Assembly: GCA_025355805.1 (NCBI GenBank)
Contig: JANXYY010000042.1
Span: 1 to 32,837, forward strand
Length of the DNA: 32,837 nt
Reading direction: 5' to 3'
Source of the DNA: Actinomycetes bacterium
GTDB taxonomy: Bacteria > Actinomycetota > Actinomycetes > Nanopelagicales > Nanopelagicaceae
Part shown: one piece after another, positions 18,648-27,583 of the stretch
Layout: every line of letters starts with the position of its first letter
Numbering within the stretch: the first letter of the stretch is position 1
Position numbers and translations under genes: made by a program
The notes under the pieces: generated by a model
Databases searched by the model: none
What the model was told of the DNA's origin: nothing
What the model saw: only the letters and a program-made list of their open reading frames with translations

Positions 18648-19138
18648 GGCTGCATCATTTCGTTACGGATCTCGGCAGCCCGCAATACGCTTTTGATGAT
18701 GTTTTGATATCCGGTACATCGACACAGATTTCCAGCTATTGCTTCCCGGGCCTGGCCCTCTGTGGGATTTGGGTGTTCGTCGAGGAACGCACTTATTGTC
18801 GTGATGAATCCAGGGGTGCAGAATCCACATTGCAAGCCATGACACTCATGGAATGCCTGCTGAACAGGTCCGAGAGATCCATCCTGATTCGCAAGCCCTT
18901 CGACTGTGACAATCTCACCGCCATCAACGCTCACCGCGAATAGCAAGCATGACCGAACCGCTTTGCCGTTGAGTAAAACGGTGCACGCGCCGCACACCCC
19001 ATGTTCGCAGCCAACGTGAGTACCCGTTAGTTGAAGATCATGTCGTAGAAAATCTGAAAGTAGCCTCCGTGCTGGAACGCTACCTGAACGTGGAAAACCA
19101 TTCACGGTCATGCTGACGTCGATGTGCTTCTCGCTCAT
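18644..19138 (-). CDS. 2Fe-2S small subunit of molybdenum hydroxylase (CoxS-like)
   Basis: CEHGVCGACTVLLNGKAVRSC and CGFCTPGFI...NLCRCTGYQNI. Start MSEKHID at 19138 gives an ATGA overlap with the upstream CoxM-like stop. Confidence 0.95.
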   Translation of the reverse strand: MSEKHIDVSMTVNGFPRSGSVPARRLLSDFLRHDLQLTGTHVGCEHGVCGACTVLLNGKAVRSCLLFAVSVDGGEIVTVEGLANQDGSLGPVQQAFHECHGLQCGFCTPGFITTISAFLDEHPNPTEGQAREAIAGNLCRCTGYQNIIKSVLRAAEIRNEMMQP

Positions 19139-20019
19139 TGTTTTACCGCCACCCTGTCCAGCGCATTCTGGTAGGCACACTGGAGTCCCCTTTTCGACAA
19201 AACTTCCACCAGATTTTTACGATATGCAGTGGTAGCGTGAATATCACCATCGGGGTCCACGCTTGAAGCAATAAAGCGCGCGGCTTCGCGCCAGTGCTTG
19301 CTATCTATTCGAATTCCTTTGAGTATTCCACTCACGTCAATGACGATAGGTGTTGGGCCAACCGAGAAAAGCGAGATTCGAGCTCGGTCGATCTGATGGT
19401 CCTCACCAAGGACTATGGCAGCACACACTCCAACGAGTGCATAATCACCATGTCTTCGTGATACCTCTACGCACGCTGTGCCCATCGTCGTCGGCAGCCT
19501 GCCAAAGGTGACGCGGGTCGCCATCTCTCCAGAATTGATCGCGGATTCAAGAGGACCAAGAAAGAAATCAGAACCAGTTACTTCGCGGGTTCCGTCTTGC
19601 CCTTCAATGGTCACGACTCCGTCTAGAAGGGAAAGGACCGCGGTCAATTCACCCGATGGATCGGCATGAGCAATAGATCCAACGCTAGTGCCACGATTAC
19701 GGATGACCGGGTGCGCCACGTACGAAAGGGCTTGAGCGAGCAGCGGTACGGCTTTGCGCACTGCTTCAGAAGTTAACAATTCTTGGTGACGTACCGTCGG
19801 GCCGATTTCAACATGTGTAGGTGAGATTTTGAGAGCAGAAAAATCCGGAACCAAATTGATATCAACGAGTACTTTGGGGCTGGCCAAGCGCATTGATAGC
19901 AAGGGGATCAAACTCTGTCCACCGGCTAGAACCTTCCCATCCTCGCCGGCCGCCGCCAATGCAGCCAGGACACCAGCACGCGTCCTCGGACGCACATATT
20001 CAAAGGGTGCAGGTTTCAC
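19135..20019 (-). CDS. FAD-binding medium subunit of molybdenum hydroxylase (CoxM-like)
   Basis: FEYVRPRTRAGVLAALAAAGEDGKVLAGGQSLIPLLSMRLASPKVLVDIN, AHPVIRNRGTSVGSIAHADPSGELTAVL. Confidence 0.95.
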   Translation of the reverse strand: MKPAPFEYVRPRTRAGVLAALAAAGEDGKVLAGGQSLIPLLSMRLASPKVLVDINLVPDFSALKISPTHVEIGPTVRHQELLTSEAVRKAVPLLAQALSYVAHPVIRNRGTSVGSIAHADPSGELTAVLSLLDGVVTIEGQDGTREVTGSDFFLGPLESAINSGEMATRVTFGRLPTTMGTACVEVSRRHGDYALVGVCAAIVLGEDHQIDRARISLFSVGPTPIVIDVSGILKGIRIDSKHWREAARFIASSVDPDGDIHATTAYRKNLVEVLSKRGLQCAYQNALDRVAVKQ

Positions 20020-20099
20020 GGGACAATGTTGCCCTTTTCTCTGTCGGTACGCGTTGTGAACTTACGCCGATTACTAGGCAAAGTATGGTGGAAAGGATA

Positions 20100-20129
20100 C
20101 GGGGGTCGTCCCGATTGGAGCGACCCCCG
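20100..20129 (-). terminator. Hairpin terminator downstream of the permease gene
   Basis: CGGGGGTCG (20100-20108) / CGACCCCCG (20121-20129), 9-bp perfect stem, located 15 nt past the permease stop; followed on the minus strand by TATCCTTTCC. Confidence 0.7.
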
Positions 20130-20144
20130 CCTAATACCTTGCGC

Positions 20145-21512
20145 TTAGTGGATTTGCGACATCGATTCTGCACCGTGCTTGTGCTTCATTGATTCTGGCG
20201 CCAGGAAGTTTGCCAGGTGCCAGCCGAGAACCGCCACGATTGTTCCTGCTGCGATTCCAGCGATGGAGAAGGTGTTGGTGATCTTCATCGTGACGTCTCC
20301 GACCGCCAAGATGATTCCCGCTGCGAGTGGAACAAGATTGACCGGGCTGGAGAAATCTACTCTGGCTTCAATCCAGATTTTGGCGCCAAGTAAACCGATC
20401 ATTCCGTAAAGAATTGCCGTGATCCCCCCAAGAACTCCTCCGGGAACCGCGGTGATGATTGCACCAAACTTTGGCGAGAGCCCAAAGAGGATGGCAAAAA
20501 TGGCTGCGATGTAATAAGCAAGTGTTGAATAAACGCGAGTAGCGGCCATGACGCCAATATTCTCGGCATAGGTGGTTGTTGGTGAGCCACCCACCGCAGA
20601 GGCGATCATGGTTCCGACACCATCGCCGATAAGGGCTCTACCGAGTACATCGTCCAGGTTTTCGCCAGTCATTTGGGCGACTGCCTTGACGTGTCCCGTG
20701 TTCTCGGCAATCAGCGCAATCACCGCTGGGATGACGAGAAGGACGAAGGAGGCATGGAAAGTCGGGGAGTGGGTGCCCGGCATTCCAAACCAGGCAGCAT
20801 CTTTAACGCCGCTCAAATCAACACGATGTGTTCCCGTCGGAAATGGCTTTCCGGTTGCTGCACTAATTCGGTCGTATCCGTTGAGCTTGGCAATATCGAA
20901 AAGCCAGGAGACAATGAATCCGAAAATTAGGCCCAAGAAGATCGTGATTCGAGAGAGGAAGCCCCGTAGCACGACCGCCATGATCAAGGTGCCCACCATG
21001 GTTATGAAAGCCACCCATTGGTCTTGGGGCCAATAGATTTTGGCGGCTACCGGAGCCAAGTTAAAGCCGATCAGCATCACCACTGCACCGGTTACCGCTG
21101 GTGGTAAAACCTTATTTACCACTGCACCGCCCACGAAGTGGACGAGTACTCCAACCAGTGCCAAGAGCAGGCCTGCGATCAGAATTGCGCCAGTGACTGC
21201 GGCGCTATTGCCACCTCCGGCTCTAATAGCCGCCACACCACCGACGAAAGAAGCTGATGTGCCTAGGTAACTGGGTACTCGGTTACCAACGATCAACAAG
21301 AAAAGGATCGTGGCAACCCCGGACATCATGACCGCTAAGTTCGGATCCAACCCCATGATAAGAGGAAAGACGAAGGTGGCACCGAACATCGCCATCACGT
21401 GCTGTGCACCAAGACCAATCATGCGACCGTAACTGAGTCGTTCGTCCGGGCGAATGACTTCACCCGCACCGACATTTTTGCCGTCCCCTGCAAGTTTCCA
21501 TCCAAAGGCCAT
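20145..21512 (-). CDS. NCS2-family uracil/xanthine permease (start corrected to 21512)
   Basis: LGAQHVMAMFGATFVFPLIMGLDPN, LAENTGHVKAVAQMTGENLDDVLGRALIGDGVGTMIASAVGGSPTTTYAENIGVMAATRVYS. AGGAGGGG RBS upstream of ATG 21512. Confidence 0.94.
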   Translation of the reverse strand: MAFGWKLAGDGKNVGAGEVIRPDERLSYGRMIGLGAQHVMAMFGATFVFPLIMGLDPNLAVMMSGVATILFLLIVGNRVPSYLGTSASFVGGVAAIRAGGGNSAAVTGAILIAGLLLALVGVLVHFVGGAVVNKVLPPAVTGAVVMLIGFNLAPVAAKIYWPQDQWVAFITMVGTLIMAVVLRGFLSRITIFLGLIFGFIVSWLFDIAKLNGYDRISAATGKPFPTGTHRVDLSGVKDAAWFGMPGTHSPTFHASFVLLVIPAVIALIAENTGHVKAVAQMTGENLDDVLGRALIGDGVGTMIASAVGGSPTTTYAENIGVMAATRVYSTLAYYIAAIFAILFGLSPKFGAIITAVPGGVLGGITAILYGMIGLLGAKIWIEARVDFSSPVNLVPLAAGIILAVGDVTMKITNTFSIAGIAAGTIVAVLGWHLANFLAPESMKHKHGAESMSQIH

Positions 21513-21570
21513 GGGCGAGCCCCCTCCTAAAAGGGCGTGGTATCGAGATATGCGTTCCCGACACCCCAAT

Positions 21571-21586
21571 CGTGACCCACGTCACG
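21571..21586. promoter_or_regulatory. Candidate CRP/GlxR-type operator upstream of the permease gene
   Basis: Perfect palindromic arms CGTGAC-CCAC-GTCACG, which contains GTGA-N6-TCAC, the core of CRP-family sites. Confidence 0.5.
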
Positions 21587-21719
21587 AACTTTTTCGCTGG
21601 TCGGAATCTACGGTCTATCCTGCGGTTCAACTTCTCTTAAGAATGACAGGGAAAGTCACCGCTTCTTGTGAATAATTACCAGCGTGTCACGGTCAGATTT
21701 ATATAGTTCAAGCGCTAAA

Positions 21720-23399
21720 TTAAAGACCGCGCATCGTCAAAATTCGAAGTGCCAAAGCGAGTGACAGTCTTAGGTGGGCATCCGTCGTGAACGGGCCAAG
21801 CATTCTTTCCAATTTGCCGATTCGGTATCGCAACGTGTTGTAGTGGAAATGAAGTAGTCGCGAGGTTTCTGCCACATTTAAATTTGTGTCTAACAGAGCT
21901 TGGAGAGTTCTACGAAGGTCGGCCGCCTCGGGGTCGATGCGAGTTGCCAACTCCCCCAAGGTCTCATTCAAAAATGACCTCAGTTCCGCCGAATCGGGTA
22001 CCAGGCTCAGCACCCGAAACACTCCCAGGGAGTCGAAATCAGCTACCCGCCCAGGCCCGTTCACCTGACGCCCGACGCGAACCGCCTGGCGAGCCTGCTC
22101 ATAGGCAGCCGGGAGTCCATCTGGGCCTTTCGTTATGCGCGAAACGCCCGCCGTAAATTTTCGTCTACCACCGCCACCATCACCGGAAACCGCGGCGGCA
22201 ATTTCGTTCAGCGTGGCGATTGGCGTCGCTCCTTCTGAACTGCCAAGGATGGCAACTATTTCGCTACTGAATCCGACCACAGCTGCTCGTGAGTCCCTCG
22301 CATGAACTACCGATTCCCAGGCAAGGGCGAAACGATCCGAAGCGGTCCGAAATTCACTCGCGGTATTGCCGCTTCCCTGATCCAATTCTGCAACAACCAG
22401 TATCAGCGGACGATCCAGGTCCCAGCCCAATGAACTGCTGTACGGAAGAGTGTGTTCGGCGCCACCGGCTCGTCCTGCGAGCAAATCTCGAAGAAAATCG
22501 CCCTGATATTTACTCTCAACGGCTGCAATCGCTTGACGTTTTATGAGAGCGAGCGCAGCAACGGTCGCGGATCGCTCGAGAATCGTCACATCCATCGATG
22601 AAAATGCTCGTTGCGCGAAAACTGCAATCCGACCTTGCTCCCCCTGGGCGGCAACAATTGGAGCGGCTGCGACGAAGGCCATTGTCCCGTCTTCATAACG
22701 CACTTCCTGAGCACCGTAGCGTTGGTGTTCGACAATCAGCCGTCCTGTTGCATCAAATGCTGCCCCCGGAGCGAGACTGCGCTCACCTGCTTCGGCTAAA
22801 ACGCGGCCGTCGGGGGTTGTGACGATGGCCAAGCCTTCGAGTAGGCGGGTGACCTCTGTGACAAGCTCGGGTAATCCACCTCCTTCGAGCACGATAGCAA
22901 CGAGGGCTCGATGGACGGCATCGGAGCGTTCAAGTGTGGCGACATGTCGCTCAAGAATTACCGATAGACATTCATTAAGAATGTCGTCGAAGCCCACTTG
23001 GTCTGGTAGCTCGATAATAGGGAAAGCCAGTCGGTCGGCTTGAACCAGCATGTCGAGCGGAATTCCATCTAAATATCGACCTACTTTGATTGCGATCCCA
23101 GCTAAGCCGAGGGCGTCCAAATCCTCAATCAGAGTTGCGGTGGTCTGTGGGTGTTCGCGAAGGGGGTAGCCAGTGGTCAGCAGGAGTTCGTCAGGTTTGA
23201 CCCAGGACTGTATGTCCGGCACTTCCATCACGTTTAATCTGGCTACCAATCTGGAGAGCCCGGCCGCGCCGGCCACCACCTTCGCATTGGAAAGCGAGGG
23301 GGTTTGGAGCAACTCTTCTAGCGGTACGCCATAGCGACCGCTCTCTCCACTGGGCATCTCCTGGAGCGAAGTTGGCATTTCGTTGGCAATGCCTGACAT
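21720..23399 (-). CDS. PucR-family transcriptional regulator (PurC-like N-terminal domain plus PucR C-terminal HTH); start likely 23399
   Basis: VPLEELLQTPSLSNAKVVAGAAGLSRLVARLNVMEVPDIQSWVKPDELLLTTGYPL; C-terminal LLDTNLNVAETSRLLHFHYNTLRYRIGKLERMLG. Confidence 0.94.
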   Translation of the reverse strand: MSGIANEMPTSLQEMPSGESGRYGVPLEELLQTPSLSNAKVVAGAAGLSRLVARLNVMEVPDIQSWVKPDELLLTTGYPLREHPQTTATLIEDLDALGLAGIAIKVGRYLDGIPLDMLVQADRLAFPIIELPDQVGFDDILNECLSVILERHVATLERSDAVHRALVAIVLEGGGLPELVTEVTRLLEGLAIVTTPDGRVLAEAGERSLAPGAAFDATGRLIVEHQRYGAQEVRYEDGTMAFVAAAPIVAAQGEQGRIAVFAQRAFSSMDVTILERSATVAALALIKRQAIAAVESKYQGDFLRDLLAGRAGGAEHTLPYSSSLGWDLDRPLILVVAELDQGSGNTASEFRTASDRFALAWESVVHARDSRAAVVGFSSEIVAILGSSEGATPIATLNEIAAAVSGDGGGGRRKFTAGVSRITKGPDGLPAAYEQARQAVRVGRQVNGPGRVADFDSLGVFRVLSLVPDSAELRSFLNETLGELATRIDPEAADLRRTLQALLDTNLNVAETSRLLHFHYNTLRYRIGKLERMLGPFTTDAHLRLSLALALRILTMRGL

Positions 23400-23406
23400 G
23401 GGTAGC

Positions 23407-23428
23407 ACCGTAGCGAACCGGATACCTT
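23407..23428. promoter_or_regulatory. Divergent pair of leaderless-type promoters for pucR-like (minus) and the DUF2877-fdrA-DUF1116 operon (plus)
   Basis: Minus TACGGT (23407-23412), 7 nt from ATG 23399. Plus TACCTT (23423-23428), 6 nt from ATG 23435. Confidence 0.6.
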
Positions 23429-23434
23429 CCTGTC

Positions 23435-24151
23435 ATGGAGCATCTGGTGGCATCTTTTCTCCTGAGCCCATTTTTGACCCGACCCTGCTCGAATTTGGAA
23501 ATCCTGGGGTCCTCAAGTTCTCTCATCTGGCTGGCCCTCGACGGCCAGGCCGTAACGATTCAGCGTTCTGCCCCTGACTCTCAAATTGCCTTGCCAAGTT
23601 CGATTTTCTTGGGTGGTGAAAAACTCTTGACGGCTCTGGAAATATCGCTGTGTGATGGGCGTCTAGCTTTAGACCGTTCACCGCTTCTGATCACAAGGTG
23701 GTGGCGTCCACCCAGAGCACCATTGGTTCACATCGAGCTCTCCTTTACTCCCGCACCGAAAATTGAGGCTCTGCTAGGTCTTGGCCGTGGCCTGACTCCC
23801 GAGGGTGATGACCTGCTCGCGGGTTGGTTGATAGCGGCGCGTTCAATCGGGCACCCAGAATTCGAAGAAGTCCGCGCCCAGATTCTCTTGAATGCATCCC
23901 GTAAAACCACCACTTTCTCAGCGGCTCTTCTAAAATTCGCAACTGAGGGATATGGGATTGCGCCTCTCATCGAGTACGTGAACGCGTGTCTGCGATGCTC
24001 GAATAAATCTAATGAGATCAGAAGGCGATTAGAACGCGTTGGTCACACGTCAGGGGAATCGCTAGCGATCGGCGTTGAGATCGCTTTAGGGTTCCACAGC
24101 AACGGGATAGATTTCGGTAAATACCCTCTTCTACAAGGAGCAATCGCATAA
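23435..24151 (+). CDS. DUF2877 protein (YlbF/AllH-like), oxamate carbamoyltransferase-type subunit
   Basis: LLGLGRGLTPEGDDLLAGWLIAARSIG motif; position directly upstream of FdrA and the DUF1116 gene. Confidence 0.8.
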   Translation: MEHLVASFLLSPFLTRPCSNLEILGSSSSLIWLALDGQAVTIQRSAPDSQIALPSSIFLGGEKLLTALEISLCDGRLALDRSPLLITRWWRPPRAPLVHIELSFTPAPKIEALLGLGRGLTPEGDDLLAGWLIAARSIGHPEFEEVRAQILLNASRKTTTFSAALLKFATEGYGIAPLIEYVNACLRCSNKSNEIRRRLERVGHTSGESLAIGVEIALGFHSNGIDFGKYPLLQGAIA

Positions 24152-25629
24152 TGGCCCAAGTACATATCGAAGTTAGACCTGGGGCATATCGTGACTCCGT
24201 GTCGTTGCTCGAAGTGAGCCGTGCTGTTGCTTCGAGCCCCGGAGTGGAAGATGCCATCGTCGCGATGGGGACACCGCTAAATGTCGACCTGATGCGCGAA
24301 CTTGGTTTTCATCTCGATCAACCAAGCCCCAACGATTTAATAATTGCGATTCGAGCGATCGACCAAGCAGCAATTATCAACGGGCTCTCCACGATGGCGG
24401 CGGAATTTTCGTCAATCGACCAGCGTGCGCGATCTGCAAGTGGTGATGGCCAACTCGCTCCTCCAAGGAGCGTGGGTCGCGCGCATGATGCAGATTTAGC
24501 CCTCATTTCGGTCCCGGGGACCGGTGCGTTCGCGGAAGCAATTGACGCACTCGAAGCTGGTCAATCAGTCATGCTCTTCAGCGACAATGTGCCCATCTGG
24601 CAAGAAATTATTTTGAAAGAGTTTGCCTCAAGTCGCAACTTAATCGTGATGGGACCCGATTGTGGAACAGCCGTGATTGGCGGAGTCGGTCTCGGTTTTG
24701 CAAATGTAGTAAGACCAGGACCCATAGGGATTGTGGCGGCGTCTGGAACCGGTGCCCAACAAGTACTGGCTCTGTTGGATTTGGCCGGTGTTGGGATAAC
24801 GCACTGCATAGGTGTTGGCGGACGGGATCTTTCTGCAGAAGTTGCCGCTCGGTCGACGATGAGTGCAATCGCGGCACTCGCCGAAGATCCCGACACGAAA
24901 ACGATAGTTCTCATCTCGAAACCGCCAGCGGCGGAAGTCGCCGAATTGGTCAGGTCGAGCACTAGCGCGATTTCAAAGCCCGTCGTATTTGCCCTCTTAG
25001 GTGAAGGTTCGCCAGATCTGACAAAAACTACGGAAGAAATTCTAGGGACAATCGGCGTTGTAGTACCCGATTGGCCGTCCTGGGGCGAAGTGTCCACGCT
25101 ACGAGCGACCGGGAAATATCTTCGTGGACTGTATTCGGGCGGCACCATCTGCGATGAGGCAATGGTGATCGCAGCGAATCAGTTGGGCCAGATTCGTTCG
25201 AACATTCCGCTACGAGCGGAGTGGAAACATGATCCATTCGCAGAATCGATTGAACACACTTTCATTGACTTCGGTGATGACGCGATGACTGTGGGACGGG
25301 CGCATCCGATGATTGATTCAACATTGCGAATTGAACGTCTGCATAAGGAGATGGCCGATCCGAGTTGCGGAGTCATCATCATGGATGTGGTTCTCGGACA
25401 TGGAGCAGACGCCGACCCAGCACCTGCTCTCTCATCGGCGATTAGTGAAGCACACGACCATGGCCAGAAAACACCTGTAATTATTTCTCTCATCGGGTCT
25501 TCAGGCGACCCGCAGGGGCTTATTCGACAGGCTGAGATCCTCAGTGGTGTGGGCGCTTTCGTCACCGTAAGCAATGCCACCGCCGTGAACATCGCAATTT
25601 CGCTAATCCAGATGAACGAGGCGTCATGA
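24151..25629 (+). CDS. fdrA: FdrA family protein (succinyl-CoA-synthetase-like; AllF-like)
   Basis: VHIEVRPGAYRDSVSLLEVSRAVASSPGVEDAIVAMGTPLN, NLIVMGPDCGTAVIGGVGLGFANVVRPGPIGIVAASGTGAQQVLALLDLAGVGITHCIGVGGRDLS; RBS AAGGAG. Confidence 0.93.
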   Translation: MAQVHIEVRPGAYRDSVSLLEVSRAVASSPGVEDAIVAMGTPLNVDLMRELGFHLDQPSPNDLIIAIRAIDQAAIINGLSTMAAEFSSIDQRARSASGDGQLAPPRSVGRAHDADLALISVPGTGAFAEAIDALEAGQSVMLFSDNVPIWQEIILKEFASSRNLIVMGPDCGTAVIGGVGLGFANVVRPGPIGIVAASGTGAQQVLALLDLAGVGITHCIGVGGRDLSAEVAARSTMSAIAALAEDPDTKTIVLISKPPAAEVAELVRSSTSAISKPVVFALLGEGSPDLTKTTEEILGTIGVVVPDWPSWGEVSTLRATGKYLRGLYSGGTICDEAMVIAANQLGQIRSNIPLRAEWKHDPFAESIEHTFIDFGDDAMTVGRAHPMIDSTLRIERLHKEMADPSCGVIIMDVVLGHGADADPAPALSSAISEAHDHGQKTPVIISLIGSSGDPQGLIRQAEILSGVGAFVTVSNATAVNIAISLIQMNEAS

Positions 25630-27053
25630 ACGAACTCCGTGGCTTGCTACAGAATAACAATCTCAAGATCGCCACGGCCGGAGTCCCTCTTCTGGCTGAT
25701 GCACTGTCCGACCAATTAGTGCCAATCTCCCGGATCGACTGGCGCCCCGCGGTTCCCGGTTCGCAGGAGGCACTAAACCGAGTGATGGCCGATGGACGTC
25801 GCGACGGAGCTAATTCGTTAGCACTTGCTCGAATGTTGGCGGCGGGGGCGTTGTTGGTAGATGTGCGGCAGGCTAAAGATGCTCTTGGACTCGAACCTGG
25901 AACATTTCTTCACGCAGGTCCGCCATTGACGTGGGAGCGTGCTTCCGGTCCAATGCGCGGCGCACTCTTGGGTGGAACGATCTTTGAAGGAATCGCCTCC
26001 GATGCCGAAACTGCCGAGAAGATCTTGTCCAGCGGCGGTATCGATTGGGAACCCTGTCATCATCGCGATGCCGTAGGCCCAATGGCCGGGGTTGTTACAC
26101 CCTCAATGTGGATGTTCGAGCTCTTAGATCCCACCACTGGTAATCGTTCATGGTGTTCCCTCAACGAAGGACTTGGCAAAGTATTGCGTTACGGGGCCTA
26201 TTCGGGCGAAGTTATCGATCGATTGCGATGGATGAGAGAGGTTCTCGGGCCATTGCTCAAACTTGCGGTTCAACGCCGTAACGAAAGTCCTGCGGGACCA
26301 ATCGATGTACAAGCGATTCTTGCTCAAATGATTCAGATGGGCGACGAAGGGCACAATCGAAATCGAGCAGGGACTCTTATGTTTCTTCGTGACCTGTTGC
26401 CTGATCTCATCGAATCCGGTGCGGCAAATTCAGATGTAGCGACGTCGGCTCGATTCATGGGTGGAAATGATCATTTCTTTCTGAATTTGGTAATGCCGGC
26501 CTGCAAATTACAGACCATGGCGGCACGCAATATCCCGGGGTGCTCCGTCGTCACCGTTATGGCCAGAAATGGCACTGACTTTGGGGTACAGGTTTCGGGA
26601 ACGGGCGACACTTGGTACACCGGGCCCGCCGAGATTCCAGTGGGACTCTTCCTTGGTTCTTACACCGAAAAGGACGCGAACCCCGACATCGGAGATAGCG
26701 CAATAACTGAAACCGCTGGAGTAGGCGGATTCGCAATGGCGGCGGCTCCTGCAATTGTCCGATTTATCGGAGGTACGGTGCCGGACGCACTTGCGGCAAC
26801 TCGTCGGATGTACGAGATCACCGTTGGCGAAAATGTGAGTCGCGGAATTCCTGTACTTGAGTTTCGAGGATCTCCCACCGCAATCGATGTAACTCGAGTG
26901 ATTCGCACCGGAATTTTGCCGCAAATTAATACCGGAATGGCCGGTCGGATTGCCGGGGTTGGTCAAGTTGGTGCCGGGTTAGTGAACCCGCCTATGGAGT
27001 GCTTCGAAGGCGCTATTCAGGGGCTTGCACAGGCCGCACCTCAGGTGGGTTGA
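25626..27053 (+). CDS. DUF1116 family protein (YlbE/AllG-like)
   Basis: Overlaps the fdrA stop (ATGA). HRDAVGPMAGVVTPSMWMFEL, DEGHNRNRAGTLMFLRDLLP, FMGGNDHFFLNLVMPACKLQTMAARNIPGCSVVTVMARNGTDFGVQVSG. Confidence 0.92.
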   Translation: MNELRGLLQNNNLKIATAGVPLLADALSDQLVPISRIDWRPAVPGSQEALNRVMADGRRDGANSLALARMLAAGALLVDVRQAKDALGLEPGTFLHAGPPLTWERASGPMRGALLGGTIFEGIASDAETAEKILSSGGIDWEPCHHRDAVGPMAGVVTPSMWMFELLDPTTGNRSWCSLNEGLGKVLRYGAYSGEVIDRLRWMREVLGPLLKLAVQRRNESPAGPIDVQAILAQMIQMGDEGHNRNRAGTLMFLRDLLPDLIESGAANSDVATSARFMGGNDHFFLNLVMPACKLQTMAARNIPGCSVVTVMARNGTDFGVQVSGTGDTWYTGPAEIPVGLFLGSYTEKDANPDIGDSAITETAGVGGFAMAAAPAIVRFIGGTVPDALAATRRMYEITVGENVSRGIPVLEFRGSPTAIDVTRVIRTGILPQINTGMAGRIAGVGQVGAGLVNPPMECFEGAIQGLAQAAPQVG

Positions 27054-27583
27054 AAATCCAGATCATCGCCAACTGCAAGGTCATCGATCGCGATTTCATC
27101 CACAAGCCCTCCTTGGTTCCGCAAATAATTGCGGGCTCCCTTATCACCTGAGAGCGAATTCAGGAGCGGTCTCCAGTGTTCACGCGTGATTACGACTGGA
27201 TGCGTTGGTGCGCCGCTATAGGTTGCGGTGGCCAATCCGCGCTCGCTAGCGAGTACTCGGGTGAAGGCAGCAGGCGTCAGACCAGGAAGGTCCACCAGCG
27301 TCAAGCAGATCCGCTCGTAGACCGAATCGATGGCGTACTCGATCGCAACTCTAAGCGAGCTAGAAATACCCTTTTCCCAATTCGGATTGATGAGAGTCTC
27401 ATCTGCGTCCGGGACCTCGCCAATCCAAGCCCCAAGTACCACCACAACTGATTGGCAACCGCCTAGACGTAGATTGGCAACCGCCCGATCAACTAACCGA
27501 ATGCCTTGGTAATTGAAGGGCGCTTTCGGTCCACCAAAGCGAACGCCTGCTCCGGCTGCTAAGGCAACTCCCAACGTTTTCAT
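27041..27583 (-). CDS. MobA/MocA-like NTP transferase (molybdenum cofactor cytidylyltransferase-like)
   Basis: LAAGAGVRFGGPKAPFNYQGIRLVDRAVANL, LVDLPGLTPAAF, YSGAPTHPVVITREHW...GDKGARNYLRN. Confidence 0.88.
   Translation of the reverse strand: MKTLGVALAAGAGVRFGGPKAPFNYQGIRLVDRAVANLRLGGCQSVVVVLGAWIGEVPDADETLINPNWEKGISSSLRVAIEYAIDSVYERICLTLVDLPGLTPAAFTRVLASERGLATATYSGAPTHPVVITREHWRPLLNSLSGDKGARNYLRNQGGLVDEIAIDDLAVGDDLDFQPT

Noticed and set aside
15625-20019. Aerobic carbon monoxide dehydrogenase (coxMSLG) cluster
   Set aside because: The large subunit lacks the AYxCSFR active-site motif; the PucR, NCS2 permease and FdrA context favours an N-heterocycle hydroxylase.
20572-21036. 154-aa plus-strand ORF inside the permease gene
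   Set aside because: Shadow ORF opposite a well-supported NCS2 permease.
24561-25148. 195-aa minus-strand ORF inside fdrA
   Set aside because: Antisense to a strongly recognised FdrA coding sequence; no RBS or motif support.
25179-25592. 137-aa minus-strand ORF inside fdrA
   Set aside because: Shadow ORF; the opposite strand encodes conserved FdrA sequence.
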